A stretch of 64,000 nucleotides of DNA from Rhizophlyctis rosea (lineage: Eukaryota; Chytridiomycota; Chytridiomycetes; Rhizophlyctidales; Rhizophlyctidaceae): contig JADGJC010000055.1 of assembly GCA_027596075.1 (NCBI GenBank), forward strand, positions 111,400-175,399, written 5' to 3'. Both the position numbers and the translations under genes were made by a program. This document shows positions 1 through 12,437 of the stretch, one piece after another. Positions within the stretch are counted from its first letter, which is position 1. Every line of letters begins with the position of its first letter. The notes below the pieces were generated by a model. It was not told the DNA's origin. It saw nothing but the letters and a program-made list of their open reading frames with translations, and did no database searches.

Positions 1-289
1 GTGGTTCGTGTTTGTACTTTTCCTTTTTCCCATTTGTATATTTGCATGTTCTTCGTTGCGTTGAGAGTGTGATATTGATGCACGGGATGGAGGCTGAAGT
101 TGGGGGAGTGTGTGTTGTGTTGCAACCCTACGGGAACTACCGCTGACAACACGCGGACCCGGAGTTTGTGGAGAAAGGATCTCAGTCGACTTTCACGGCC
201 CATTCCCGACCGCAAAGCATCGCATTTCATATCATTGTCAAGCACTATGAGAAAGTACATCATTTTTTCCAATAACGGCCCCTACATTT

Positions 290-2379
290 TCACTCCATTG
301 TGCCTTTTTCTTTCCCACCAGCTCCTGCTCCGTCTCCTCCTCCTCCTTTCTCCGCAAGAAAATCCTCCGCTATGAAAGCACCGAGTTCGGGTGGGGCTAT
401 CAGCGGGTAGTCTATTTGTTGTCGGAAAGTTTCGAGCATGGCGCGGCGCCATGTTGTGTAGCCTACATCTGGGAACTCTGAATGAAAAACAAATTATGGT
501 GAATCAGTGAGAGAGAAAATACGATTATCCACCACAACTTCGATCATTGCGGAACAAAGCGAAAGGTAAGAGGCCCAGCACCCATTACTTCCCACTAGCC
601 AAAAACAATCAGTGAACGAAAACCCACCTTCCCTCTCCCACCCACTCTCCAACGAAAACAACCCACTCCCACTTCGCGGGAACACGTCGACCATGAGTTC
701 TGGTTTGGGTTCGACACGGAGAGAACGGACGGAACCGAGTTCAGAATGTGAGGAGGAAGTGGGGGTTTGTCGACTTGGCGGTCCGGTGGAGGAGGGTGAT
801 TCGTTTATTGCTAAGGCGTTGGGGCCGCCGGAACCTTTTTTGTGGTTTAGGGGGAACCAAGTGGGAGTGAGTACGAGGGAGGGGAGGGAATGGGAAGGGA
901 TAAGAGATGGTAGGGTTTTCTCACTTGTGCGGGCTCGCATTTTGTTGAAGGGGGAGTTTGGTTCTGTTTGAGTGGCATATTGAGTCATGAGGATGGCGAC
1001 TTTTTGGCAATGACGATAGCCTCCCCCCTAGCAATTGACACGCCCGTCCTAGGAAAACTCACCCGAAGTGTCAAATGACTTTCTTCGGAACAGTTGGCGT
1101 TGATCTTTTCCTGCAAGGCAACATATCAGATTGTTTTCAGATTGTAAAGACCCAGTCATTGATGCTTTTGGGTATATGCCCAAAATTTCTGCAGCAAATG
1201 CAAAACGTACCAGAATCACCACCTCCACCCGCCGTCCCGCCCTCAACACCCAATCCCGACCCCCTCCTCTTCAGAAACTTCGACATCAAACTCCTCCCCT
1301 CACCCTCTGCTCTGGGACTCTTGTCCCCAGCCCCTGATGGGACCTTTGCTCCTTCCCCAGCCTCTAATAACTCATGTATATCACCACCCCCACCGCCACC
1401 CCCACCCTCGACCACTTCCACCCCGACGGCTTGTCTAAAAACACTTTCCCTCCCAGTCCCCAACCCCTTCCCGCTCTCAAAATACAATTTAGCAGCCTCC
1501 TCGGTGTTGGCAAGCGTTTCTTCCTCCCCGCCACGGCGCTGGACAAAGGGGAGGCGCGCCATGCTTACGGAAGGGGATACACCTGCTGGTGTTGATGTTG
1601 CTGCTAATGTTGTGGAGGATGACGCAACGACCTCTGATGAAGATGTGGATGATGATAGTTGGCTTGCGAGTTGGGAGAACGGGGATATCGGTGCTGGGGA
1701 GGGTTGTAGGGGTGCGAAAGAGGATTGTGTGTTGGAGTGGGAGGCGGAGCGGGAGCGGGTTTGAGGTGGGGGGTTGAGTGTTCCTGTTGATGGGGGGCGG
1801 GAGGTGGGTTGGTGGGAAAGGAAGGGGGCGGGTGGAGTTGGTTGAGATGTGGATAGGGCGGGTATGGAGGAGGTGGTTGTTGCCAGGGGGGATGTGAATT
1901 GTGGTACGGCGTGCATGGTTGAGGATGCAGCGGAGGAAGAGCGGGGTCGTGATATGCGGCCAGCTGCTAAGATGGACGGAGCTAAAGGGGAAGGGGTTGA
2001 CATTGGAGGGATGGAGTTGCTGGTGCTTGAAGAGTTTGACGAAGAGCGGGAACGACCTGATCGGAGACTCGTGAGAATAGAAAGCATTTCTGCATCAGAC
2101 TCATTCTGCGCTGCAGAGTCAGTATTAGCGGAGTCGGTCTTTGGCGCAAAGGGTGAGCTGGGGTTTGGTGCGTTGCGTGGGTCGGGGCTCCGTCTGGCGA
2201 ATGGGGAAATGGCTGCCGCACCCGGTGGGGAAGGCCTCGAAGCTGGAGGCTGCGGAGATGGTCTGGGCATTGTATAGGATGGACGATCTATCCATGGTGA
2301 TGCTGTTGGCTGAGGAAACGCAAAGTGAGAACGTCATAACTTGATACCGCTTCTTTCGACAAAATACCTTGTCAGGCAT
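290..2379 (-). CDS. Ser/Pro-rich protein of unknown function
   Basis: I do not recognise this protein. Five exons keep phase across GT-AG introns: 2379-2368, 2309-1211, 1110-1063, 999-628 and 477-290, with the stop TGA at 290-292. The predicted product is about 570 residues. The long second exon is low complexity, rich in Ser, Pro, Thr and Ala, with a short glycine run and the motif KLYFESGKGLGTGRESVF-like helix before it ends. The last exon is the most ordered part: it contains WRRAMLETFRQQIDYPL followed by a Gly-rich tail. The tiny first exon (MPDK) is chosen because it supplies an ATG and a 58 nt intron in the correct phase; an alternative ATG lies at 2270. It is divergent from the ZMYND12-like gene 341 bp away. 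Exon joining is my inference; the long open frame is seen directly. Confidence 0.6.
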
Positions 2380-2720
2380 GGAAGTAGTGGAGGTATAGTG
2401 ACCAGAATCCAAATGGAAAAGGGTGTTAGAAAACGAGGAAGTTTTGTTGGGACAGGAAACAACATATGCATATGCCTTCAGTTCCACGATCGGAGGGATC
2501 GAGTCCTAGAAACGCAAATCGGGCCTGGGAGCCTTGGGCGTGGGTGAGGTCCAGCATATTGCACTGAGAGGACCCTCGCGTGGAGGTTGTCCCTCGCTGC
2601 GCCACAGGAACACTCTGTCTCTGCACTAAGTTCGCAAACCCCTGCTTTCTCACTTTCCTGCTTTGCGTCCCTTCCCCATCTGTATCAGCGCTCACAGAAT
2701 ATCTACACGTATACTAAAAC
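2380..2720. promoter_or_regulatory. Head-to-head intergenic gap (shared promoter region)
   Basis: This gap of 341 bp separates two divergent start codons and must hold both promoters. I see no TATA box or clear binding site in it. An open frame of 89 codons on the minus strand (2426-2695) has no recognisable product and is probably chance. Confidence 0.4.
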
Positions 2721-4756
2721 ATGGACATAAACCCACTTTCAAACCCAAAAGGTACGTTTGCGAAGCCATCCTCACACCATTCGCGACCTTATCCCGATGA
2801 AAACTCACTCGGCCCAACCAGGCGTCAAACTCGTATGCGAACTATGTGGGAAGCCAGCGTAAGTTGCAGTCGTCTTTGAACACAGGTGTAGTAAACGCTG
2901 CAATGGGTCAATCAACTAACTCTCCTGATGCAGATACATCCAATGCAAAAGCTGTCGCGTCACATATTACTGGTACACACCTAGCAACCTCATTTTAAAT
3001 CTGCTGTGAAGAGGTATTCATACAATCAGTCGTTTGTGCCATTAGTGACCAGGAACATCAATCAATTGACTGGAAAAGCATACATGAGAAAATATGTGCT
3101 TTGCTCGTTCCGCTACGGTAAGTTATTCATCACCACTGATCTGTAGCATGAGCATGTCATTGAATTAAATGCATTGATGTCAGGACACCAGTTGCAGTTC
3201 TTGGATCGGAGGAGGAGAGAGCATATAGGGAGAAGCAAACGCGGCATAGACAGGTAGGGAGCCTGCGGAGGCGGATCTTTCAGGCGTCATGGAATAAATC
3301 ATCGTTCCGAACCAGGTCCAACTGCTCGAACTGACCAAAACAGAAGCGCACAAAAAGCTCTTTGAGGGAAAGGTGAGGGTTTATTGAGTGGAGCGTGAGC
3401 TATTGGAAAGGATGTTGATGGAAGACACATCTGTCTTCTGCTTTCAAATGACACTATCATTGTGCGCAATTCCTACGGCTAGTACGATCTAGCTATTCCT
3501 GCCGCTCTCCAAGCTCTCCGCTTTTCCATGGACGTCTACGGACAAAATAGCATCGAGCTTGTGCCTTCATACCTGCTCCTCGGTGAAGCGAGTATAGGTG
3601 ATTATCCTCACCCAATGATTTCTGGTTCCGCGCCCACAGTCTCTTGCACCAAAAATGGACTTCTGAACCAATTTACTCTCCATTGTAGGTCTGAAACAAT
3701 ACGACCAAGCTGAAGACTACCTGTCCCTAGCCAAGTGGGCTGTCCTGAAAGCGGACCAGGACGCTGCATCACGGGGAGGGAAGGGGGCGGCGGACGAGAT
3801 GGTTCGGTCACAGTTGTGCAGAAATTTTGGGCTGTTGTATGCTAGTCAGGGCAAGGAGGGGGAAGCGTTGGAGAGTTTAGCTCTGGATGTGAGTCTGCGT
3901 GCTGCTTCAAAACCTTCGAACCTTGACAAAGCGCCTATTGCTATGATTGATTGGACAATGGTGGCTTTGGAATTCTCATTTCTCCGTTCTTGCGTGCATT
4001 TAGATTTACTACTCGTCGTTGGGCAAGGGGCCTGAGCATATAGGTGTATCAGGCGGTTTCTTCAATTTGGCAAAAGTTTTTGCCGGCAGGGGCGAGATAC
4101 AAAAAGCTGCTGCAGTATTTGATCGCGTGGTAGGGATATGGAAGAGGACATTGATTAGGGATGAGGAGACGTTAGGTAAGCTGTTTCTTTTGTGCTTTTC
4201 GTTTGGACGTGACTGAGTTTACAAATTGGGGAATAGTTGCCTTCGAGGGCGAATCTTGCATACCGCCACTAATCCGAAGTTTTATTACTTCCAGACGAAG
4301 CCCATGAAGCTGAAGCCCTCCAAACCTTAACCCACATCCTCAGTTTCATTCAACAGAACACTCATCTCCCGAGCTACCCAGACTCTGAAACTGATGTTGA
4401 CTTTGTTTTATCCATGTTATATGCCCGTGGTGGCAACGTGGAACGGGCGAAAGAAGTTGCGGAACGATGTCTTGACGGTAAGGCCCTCGTTCTCTGGGTT
4501 ATCCAACTGGGTTGGATTTGGCAGTCTGGCATTCGATGCATACTTCAACAACGACTTTGACATTTCCACTTCTTTGTCTACAGCATATACGCTTGCTTCA
4601 GGTCCAAACGCAACATCTACCATCGAAGTACAGACTTTCTTGAAGGGTTTAAGTGCAGGCGGGAATGATGGACGGGCACCGAAGCACCAGCAGGGGAAGG
4701 GGAAGGGAAGAACTGAGAGCGCCGGTGGTGATAGAAGTGCGATTGCGCAGAGTTGA
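2721..4756 (+). CDS. ZMYND12: ZMYND12-like MYND zinc finger and TPR protein (flagellar family)
   Basis: Eleven exons in consistent phase: 2721-2751, 2822-2858, 2934-2972, 3046-3117, 3184-3253, 3316-3372, 3483-3597, 3689-3888, 4004-4175, 4295-4477 and 4602-4756. They give about 376 residues, close to the usual length of ZMYND12 (about 365). Residues 15-55 form a MYND finger: CELCGKPAYIQC, then CRVTYYC, then H and C in the spacing H-x7-H-x3-C. The rest is helical TPR-type repeats, for example YDLAIPAALQALRFSMDVYG and a YDQAEDYLSLAKWAV repeat. In animals and algae ZMYND12 partners TTC29 in axoneme and dynein-linked assemblies, so presence here fits a fungus with flagellated spores. The C-terminus is a short Lys/Gly-rich tail. 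Identification rests on domain order and length rather than a search. Confidence 0.8.
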
Positions 4757-6147
4757 TGTATTTCGATTTCGAAGCTGTTGTTTTGTACATATGATGTTGG
4801 AACGGAGTACATATTGTATGATCTCGAAAAGGTCGCAACGCTTCTGCAAAAGTCGTTTTTGCATTGAGCTGAAACCGATCGCCGAGTCAGGGGATCCCAC
4901 ACCGCCCTTTTCAAGTCAATCATAGTGCTGTCATATCGCCGCCCATCCGCAGAGGTCAACATATAGCCGGAACCTTGCCACGAAGCAGAAGGTCGACCTC
5001 CAACATGACGGTCTCCTGGGAGGAAAAACATTGTGAAACATAACTCTGGACGAGAAAGTTGAAATGTTTGGGCATCATCCAATCTCATTCTTCTAGGTAT
5101 CAGAAAGTAGCAGACGCTGAAATGACAAAGTGACAGAATCGGAATAAATGCTTGCATAGATTGGCATCTGTTGTGGCACAATTCAATCTTCGGGCCCCTT
5201 GTTTTGAATTGTGACGGTTCGTATCTTCTACGGAAATTACAGAAATACGCTTTTCGAACTTTTTGTGCTGCACTCGAGTTGGGCAAAAAGTACAAAAGCC
5301 CGCTGGGGAAACAGCAGACATGGAAGCTGAGAGACGTCCGTCACAAATGCTTACGTGATCGTACAGTGGCTTGTATGTCGACAATCCCCTCATTGGCGGC
5401 ACAGCATGTTGTCCTACGTTTGTAAGACGTGCAACCCAAGCCCGCAATGGTGAAATCGGGCAATACCCAGCACGCGATTCACATGATGGCGAAAGTGAAC
5501 CCTGGATGGCCTTGCTGAAACCCCTCCCAGCCATTGGAAGCGTAACAGCATCATACCAAGAATCCGGCATACGAGTCCGACGCTCCGGTTTATAGGGCGC
5601 AATTTAGAAATGCAGTGGCTACCGGAGACCGTCAAGAAAATCGTAACACAAACTTTATTGCCAAAATTTCATCACTACCGCCTTAACTGCTTCCCCAGAC
5701 GGAGGCTTTGGTGGCGGGATTGCGCGGTGTGGTGCAAATCTCTGCTCGGTGCGACAGACGAGGTCTGGATCAGGACCGAAGAGACGGTACCCTCAGGATG
5801 GTGGCGAGGCTGAGTGTTGCGCGTTGAGCGAGGCGGTGGGGTAAAGGGGTCTCTCACGTCCTCCAGATTCTTAAGGAGCAGGACACCGCACATATCGTAA
5901 AATTCTCCAAAATTCCCAATTCATTCGTCTCCCGATGGCGAACTGGCGAACCCGTTTCGACATTTTGGTCTCGTCCACTCCCTTCCGCCCCAGAATGAAA
6001 GGAAAAAGACATAAAATGTCCTTTCCCCTCCCCTTCCCCGTTTCAACACTCAGCTTCCAGTAGTCTCAAGTTACCTCTTCTCCCCTTCCACCCCTTCTTC
6101 CTCCTCTCCCGGCTTCCCTCATCTATTATCTTCAATCACTCGCAACA
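4757..6147. other. Intergenic, no supported gene
   Basis: About 1.4 kb. Several open frames of 70-290 codons occur on both strands but none has a recognisable domain, coherent splice structure or biased composition. The last 150 bases before 6148 are pyrimidine-rich, typical of a fungal promoter and leader of the following permease gene. Confidence 0.5.
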
Positions 6148-8290
6148 ATGACAAAACAAGAGTTCGAACAATTCAAATCGTCGGCGTCCAGCTTCGGTCG
6201 GAACTTGCCTTCCCATGCTAAGAACTACGTCAAGGAACTCTTCCCCATCTTCGGATGGTTGCCGCGGTACAACCGAACATGGCTTGCGGGCGATGTTATT
6301 GCTGGGTTGACTGTGGGAATGATTGTCATTCCTCAGGTATGTACAGCGTCCTCAAATCTTGTAAACCCGAAACACGATTGGCTAACACATTAACGTATCT
6401 CCCAACCAGGCTCTATCCTACGCCACCGTCGCCGGCCTCCCCGTCCAATACGGTCTCTTCACCATGTTCTTTGGCACAATCTTCTACTCCTGGTTCGCAA
6501 CCTCCAAAGACGTCACCATTGGTGCAACCGCCGTCCTCTCCCTCGTCGTTGGCCAAGTCAGCTCATCCTACAACGCCGATAAAGCCGTCGACCCCGTCGT
6601 ATTCGCATCCTGCATGGCTCTCATTGCTGGTATCGTCCAACTCGTCCTTGGCATGTTCCGTCTCGGTCTTATCGTCGACTTCATCCCGGCTCCCGTGATT
6701 GTTGGCTTCTGTACCGGCAGTGGTGTACAGATCATTGCGCAGCAGATGCCTGGGATGTTGGGTGTGCCGGGTGTCAATACCAATGACCCGGCATTTAGGG
6801 TTATTATCAACATCTTTAAGAACATCAAGAACACGGCGGGGATGAACGCGGCTTTTGGTGTTCCTACCTTGGCGTTCATCTTGTTCATGAAGTTCGGGAC
6901 GGAATTCTTGACTAGGAGGGGCTACAAGTGGGCTAAGTGGGTTGGGTTGACCCGTAACGGTGTTGCGTTGATCCTTTTCACTCTCATCTCCTACGTCGTC
7001 AACAAGGACATTTCCGACCCTAAGAAGTTCGTCATGAAGACTGTCGGTGTTGTGCCTCGCGGATTCAATGCGCCTGTTATTCCGGACCTTACTAAGGGAT
7101 TCAGCAACATGTTGTCGGCTTCCGTGACAGTCATCATCGTTTCCATCCTTGAGCACGTCGCCATTGTTAAATCCTACGGTCGTCTCAACGGATACGTCCC
7201 TAAGCCTAACCAGGAACTTGTTGCCATCGGTCTTACCAACATCGTCGCATCCTTCTTCGGTGCTTACCCCGCAACCGGTTCCTTCTCCCGCTCCTCCATC
7301 AAATCTCAGTCTGGTGTCAAAACTCCCGCTGCTGGTCTCCTTGTCGGTGCCATCGTCATCTTGGCAGTGTACGTTCTTACCCCAGCCTACCTCTACATCC
7401 CCTCCGCCTCCATCTGCGCCATCATCATGGCCGCCGTTACCGAGTTGGTCTCCCCTCCTTCCGTACCCAAACAACTTTGGGAGATCAAGTTCGTTGATCT
7501 CTTCACCTTCGTGTTGGCATTCGCCTTCACCTTCTTCACCACCGTCGAAATCGCCATCTACGTCTCCGTTGCCTTTGCCGTCGCAGTCCTCCTCTACCGG
7601 ATTGCCCGTCCCAAGTTGGCACTGATGGGTAAGCTTCCCAACCACAACATCTGGGTTCCGTTTGATGAGGCTGGTCTTGGTGAATACGCTGCCCCTGCCC
7701 CCGCTGGTGTCCTTGTCTTCCGTCTTGATGAATCCCTCACCTACCCCAACTCCGGTCACGTTGCCGACAAAATCCGCGAAACCGTTATCCAGAGCACCAT
7801 CTTCGGTGGAGAAGCTCGTCCTGCCTCTGAACGTCTTTGGTCCGACGACACCGAAGAGCGGGCAGCACGGTTCGCGCACAGCGATGAAAGCAAGAAAATC
7901 CCGAAATCCATCCTCCACGCCATCGTCTTCGACATGTCGCCTGTCAACCACACTGACTCGACTGGTGTTCAGACTCTGGTAGATTTGCGGAGGGATGTTG
8001 ACCGGTTTGCTGGGAAGCCCGTCTTGTTCATCTTTGCACACGTCAAGCCTTCCGTCCGCCCCTCCCTTGAATACTTCCTTTCCATCACCCACAAGGACGT
8101 CACTCCCGCATTGCCTGAACAGCCTGAAGGAACCCTTACACCTGCATCCAAGGTCGGCCGGTACTTCTACCTCACCGTCGACCAAGCAGTACAGGCTGTT
8201 GAAAGTGGATCTGTCGGGGGTGCGGATAGCAGTGCGGGCACCATTGGGGACGAGAAGAAGGGTGGCAATGTGGTGGAGATTATGGTTTAA
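6148..8290 (+). CDS. SulP/SLC26-family sulfate permease with STAS domain
   Basis: Two exons (6148-6336 and 6410-8290) join in phase 0 to give about 689 residues. The N-terminus has LFPIFGWLPRYNRTWLAGDV and GLTVGMIVIPQALSYATVAG, the classical SulP entry signature. About ten to twelve hydrophobic segments follow, with the conserved block EHVAIVKSYGRLNGY and NIVASFFGAYPATGSFSRS. The C-terminal third is a STAS domain with the core DMSPVNHTDSTGVQTLVDL. The family carries sulfate or related anions across the plasma membrane by proton symport; the precise substrate is inferred. The protein is somewhat shorter than ascomycete sulfate permeases. Codon third positions are strongly C-biased in this gene, which suggests high expression and produces a long spurious antisense frame. 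The intron placement is clear because it restores the signature. Confidence 0.92.
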
Positions 8291-8815
8291 TAGTTTTTAG
8301 TATCTGCGTAATTTTCAGTAGTGCTTATTAGTTTCTTTTTATTCGCTTTGGTGGGGATTGATTCCCTTCACTATGTACATTTCTTTGGTTTGTTAGCATA
8401 CCTAATAGCTCCGAGTTGAGCGCAACATTTTGTTTATAAGTAGGATATAATCTCAATAGATGATGTTTCAAAGTATCATCGTCTCAAGGTCGCCTAAAGT
8501 CTGTCAAACTATTCTTCTTGACTGTCATCCTAACCATAGATACACGACACATAACCGATCTGTCCCGAGACCCTTCACTGATATTGCAAAGTACAAAAGA
8601 ACTTGAAAACTATGGCTGTTGAGCACCTTATTGACTGTGCATACTATCGCAGCAGACGAGGGGCACCATCGCAGCGCCACCTGTTAAGCTGAATCTATCT
8701 TTGTTTGTAGTATCAATGTTTCACGTTTATTTCAATCTGATGATGCTTACTCTCTGAAAACCCCCAACGTTTTTGGTCCTCGCCGTATTCAAGCTCAGCC
8801 TTGGTGAAAGATTGT
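8291..8815. other. 3' flank of the permease gene; nothing else seen
   Basis: AT-rich 3' untranslated and intergenic DNA with no coherent open frame. It runs directly into the 18S-like fragment. Confidence 0.5.
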
Positions 8816-8949
8816 TACCTGGTTGATCCTGCCAGTAGTCATGCATGTCTAAGTATAAACAATTTTGTACTGTGAAACTGCGAATGGCTCATTAAATCAG
8901 TTATAGTTTATTTGATAGTACCTTACTACTTGGATAACCGTGGTAATTC
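8816..8949 (+). pseudogene. Orphan 5'-terminal fragment of nuclear 18S rRNA gene
   Basis: The stretch opens with TACCTGGTTGATCCTGCCAG, the universal 5' start of eukaryotic SSU rRNA. It continues through TGTCTAAGTATAAAC, TGTGAAACTGCGAATGGCTC and TTGGATAACCGTGGTAATTC, all in the order of the canonical gene. Compared with the canonical sequence, about 25 bases are missing after AGTAGTCAT, where the molecule normally runs ATGCTTGTCTCAAAGATTAA and on to the next CAT. The deletion lies between short CAT direct repeats, which suggests slippage or recombination. Similarity stops at about 8949 and the flanks are unrelated to rDNA. It is therefore an isolated, non-functional insertion and not part of an rDNA array. 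Confidence 0.9.
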
Positions 8950-9466
8950 CGTAGGACCCTATTTGTGGCGCATGGCTGTCAAACTTGTCCGTGCCGAACG
9001 GACATGCATGACTGCGGTGTCGATCGCGGCAGCGGCGGCACAGCCATGCCTCTCGATTGACAGCAGGCGCTGCGGCACCTCCCCCAAAAGTGCCTGCAAA
9101 CAACGTCTTCTGTTGTTGAGCAGGGGTTATCGCTTTCGTAAGACTGCAAACTTTCCTTTTGCCTATTGTCCCATCGTCACACCAACCATTTGTCAATTGC
9201 GACATTGCTTGGGCGCTGACCTGAACCTGGAATTAGTTTGAGGAGACGTCAACTCACCTGCTGAAACCGGTTGCTTTTGAAGAATTGGTTGTCAACCAGG
9301 GCCACTCCATTGGGCAGTCACCTGTTGGAGCCCTTGTACCCCTACCAAAAGCTGCGCTTTCGCTGAGCCCAACCAACTTTCAACCCCTCGCCTCACCCAT
9401 TCCCACACCCGCCACCTGTAATTGTCACCTCAACAACCCACTCCCTCCCAGACTCTACAAAACCGA
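8950..9466. other. Intergenic between rDNA fragment and BTB gene
   Basis: Open frames of about 100 codons on both strands look non-coding. In the frame of the following gene a TAA at 9419-9421 closes the region shortly before its likely ATG. Confidence 0.4.
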
Positions 9467-10628
9467 ATGCTCCTCCAACAAGCCATTATGGACCTTGCAG
9501 GTCTGCAATCCCGTCTAACCGAAAACGCCCTTGAACTTGAACGACGGGACTATGTCTGTGGTATTGTGCATGGTGTGCCGATTTTTATGCCGAAGCCTGC
9601 CAGGGGCTCTTGGCAACCCACAACGGGAGCAACAGCGTTGACTCACTTCAATAGTTTGAGACATTGTGATATCATTATCAGGGTACCGTTGAGGAGTAGA
9701 GTTCACCCTGTGCCGATTGAGGATATGGAAGTTGGTAAGTCCGTTGCCCACGATTAACAATTTACATTTTTGTATGCTTTATCCCACAAGCTTATCAAAA
9801 TCTTCTTCCCGATGTAGATGTGTTCTTCCTCCATACAGCCTACCTCTCCCGCTCCCCCACAATCCACAACACCATCCTCCCCCAAGTTTCAAACGCCTCC
9901 TCACACCCCCAAGCCTACCTCCCTACCATAACCATCAACCCCCCAGCCCCAAAACAATTCGCCGACAGCCTCTACCACCTCTACACCGGCTCAATCGACC
10001 CCTCAACTCTCGAACCCGACCGCCTAATCGGTACCCTCCTCAACGCCCTATACCTCAACCTCCCCTCTGTTCTCCAAGCATGCAGACCAAGATTACACGA
10101 AGCACTGCCCCATGTCGCTACAAAAGCAGATTTTGGACCACGGAGTGTGCCGCCGCAGTTGTTGACCGAGTTGATGAAGGCTAGTAGGACTGCTGGGGGC
10201 CCGTTGACTGCGAGAGATAGATTGGAGATTTTGTTGGCTTGGGGGAAGGATGTGGGGGATTCGGATTCGCTTAGGGGGCTTGTTGGGCAGTTGATGTATG
10301 GGGAGGAGTTGGATGTTGCGGAGATGGCGTCTTTGGCTGAGAGATGGGGTAAGGTTCCATGGACTGTTGTTGCTTCACACTTCCTTATGACTGCTGTTCT
10401 GATGTGCGGATTTCACTTGACACAGGACCTGTGTTTGAACGGGCGGTTCCACCCACCATCATCTTGAAAGCAGGTCTGTCACGTGCACCGGTTGGGAATG
10501 CGGGTGGGGCCTATCCACATTCACAACGGTATCCAATGCCACAACAAGCTATGGGACCACCACAGTTGCCGTTTGTTCCATTGTTGAGGAGGAGTACAGC
10601 GCAGATGTCGTTTGTCTGGGAGGATTAA
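9467..10628 (+). CDS. BTB/POZ-domain protein
   Basis: Three exons (9467-9734, 9818-10348, 10426-10628) join in phase 1 to give about 333 residues. Residues 60-180 read as a BTB/POZ fold: HCDIIIRVPLRS, then VFFLHTAYLSRSPTI, then a segment ending FADSLYHLYTGSID, followed by a LIGTLLNALYLNLPSVLQAC helix. This order (D-hydrophobic strand, HxxxLxxxS, LYTG) is characteristic of BTB domains, which dimerise and often present substrates to cullin-3 ligases; that role is inferred. A helical region resembling a BACK-type extension follows, and the last exon is Pro/Gln-rich. The ATG at 9467 is the first in frame after the TAA at 9419-9421; a second ATG at 9488 is possible. Confidence 0.7.
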
Positions 10629-11984
10629 CTCATAGGTGTGGAGGACTTTGGAGTTGCTTTCCGCCTTATTGCTCGGCAGCAAATGTTTAACTGTGATAAG
10701 TATTATGGCGTATTGCAAGGAGTAGTCAGCCGGCGTTGTGCATCGTTTCATTTCATCTTTCATGTATATGTCTTGTGTTCCAATATAAACAATCAAACGT
10801 TTCAATCTCGCAAAGAAAGAAATCTTGCAAGGAATCATAGCAAATATTTTGAGCTTTGTCCTGTGTGTAATTATTCAGATCTTGACTTTCAATGTGCCTC
10901 CCATTTCCACTGACATTTCGAATGCCCCCCCCAGTCCCACTGACATCTCGTTGCCGTCCCGTTGCTGGCCCGAATAGATTCAATCGCATGCATTTTGATG
11001 CTGGGATATCAACAAACGAGACGGGAACTTTCCTACAATGGCGCCCTTGCAATCAGGGTCATTCAGCATGCCAACCGAGTGCTGCATCGACTCGGACGTT
11101 TCACCATGCCCTCAGATACCAATTCAAATGTGTCAAAGTCGTCGAATAGCTCGGTGCATATGTGTTCTCTGCCAAAAGATGAAAAATCTCTGCAGATATA
11201 TTTCTTCGGCGATGTGTAGGCTGAGAGGTTGGAAGTTTTGGCTGACAATGCTCAAGAAGCGCAGGATTCACCTTTTCACGACATAAAATAAAAGACTCTT
11301 CAACTACCTATCTTGTGATGAATTTTTGATGGTTTGACTACAGGCACTTCTTTTGTAAGCCGAAGCTCTCCTGCTCAAGAAATGCAAATTCCGCTTTGCT
11401 GCCATTGATTGTACGCCTGCATGACAGTGAGCATGCTGGGGCGCATGCTGGTTGTGTCCCAGGCAGAGTAGGACCCTGCTGGACCCTGAACAACAAAATG
11501 ACACAGTCACAGGGCCTCAAGCTACGCCGCTTCGCCAGCATTGCCACCCGCGCGATGGGCATCAAACACTTTTGACTCCCAGTCTTCATTGTTTCCTCTG
11601 TTTCCCATCGTTCCCACGTCGCACGTATTGCCCACTACTCGCAACAACAACGGTGATAATAACAGCAACGCTCAGCTTATAGACGCCTATCTCTTGCTTT
11701 TGTTTGCCGCCGCGAACGGTGTTACCGCTTGTTCGTCTGCTATCAACCTCCTCCACGACAATTGGTTAGGTGACTGCCTCGACAACAACACTCACTTCGA
11801 TACGGTGCTAGAGTACAAGCGCACTGCAGAGCTTTAGGTACCTCTAACACTTTTTCAGCACGGGGCTTGTGTGCTTCTTATTTTTTTGCAACGTGTTCAC
11901 ACAGTCTATTTCTTGTTTACAGTCAACACTCGCCAACCACGTGATACCCTTTTCAATCCGTACCCCTCGACACAAAAACCCACA
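10629..11984. other. Intergenic, no supported gene
   Basis: About 1.35 kb. A frame of 98 codons at 11541-11837 lacks an ATG near its start and has no recognisable domain. I see no RNA gene or repeat here. Confidence 0.4.
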
Positions 11985-12437
11985 ATGACAGACACCATGC
12001 ACATCTTCCTCACCATTCTCCTCCTCATCATCCTCCTCCCCTTCCTCGCAATTTTGGGCTACCTCTGCTATGTCGGCTTCTGCAACCGCTCCGCACCCCA
12101 CCCCGTCCAACCCTTACCGGCCCCAACCCGGAAACCCCACAACCGCGCCGCACCAGCCGCAAAACCCAAGAACCCCGCACCACGAGTACAAAACACCAAC
12201 CCCCACCCTCTCGCTTACTTCTACCACGTCGTGAACACCAACCTTAATAACCTCTCCCACTATCCTCCAACGGCTCCCGCAAACGCGAAGTGCGACGCAT
12301 GCGGGATGAAGGGCGGGAAACGTCGGCTGGGTTGTTATCGGCTTGATTGTGGGCATACCTTGTGTAAGGAGTGTTACGCGTTCTGCTGTGCGCGGTGGGA
12401 CGGTTGTCTTTGCTCGATTGACAATCTCGTGTTTTGA
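11985..12437 (+). CDS. Small membrane protein with C-terminal RING-like zinc motif
   Basis: A single open frame of about 150 residues starting at ATG 11985 (MTDTMHIFLTIL). Residues 6-30 form one strong hydrophobic helix, LTILLLIILLPFLAILGYL, followed by a Pro/Ala/Asn-rich linker. The last 45 residues are Cys-rich: CDACGMKGGKRRLGC, then LDCGHTLCKECYAFCC, ending CLC. The C-x2-C ... C-x-H-x2-C-x2-C spacing resembles a RING or related treble-clef finger. A membrane-anchored ubiquitin ligase is one possibility, but the finger is short and the second zinc site is not clean. I do not recognise a named family. The in-frame extension upstream to 11871 lacks convincing coding character, so the ATG with context CACAATG was chosen. 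Confidence 0.6.
   Translation: MTDTMHIFLTILLLIILLPFLAILGYLCYVGFCNRSAPHPVQPLPAPTRKPHNRAAPAAKPKNPAPRVQNTNPHPLAYFYHVVNTNLNNLSHYPPTAPANAKCDACGMKGGKRRLGCYRLDCGHTLCKECYAFCCARWDGCLCSIDNLVF

Noticed and set aside
4417..5295. 292-codon minus-strand frame
   Set aside because: It overlaps the last exons of the ZMYND12-like gene antisense, has no domain, and starts without supporting context.
6563..8185. 540-codon antisense frame opposite the sulfate permease
   Set aside because: It mirrors a real membrane protein gene with strong third-position C bias, which removes antisense stops. The product is Asp/Gly/Val-rich with no domain.
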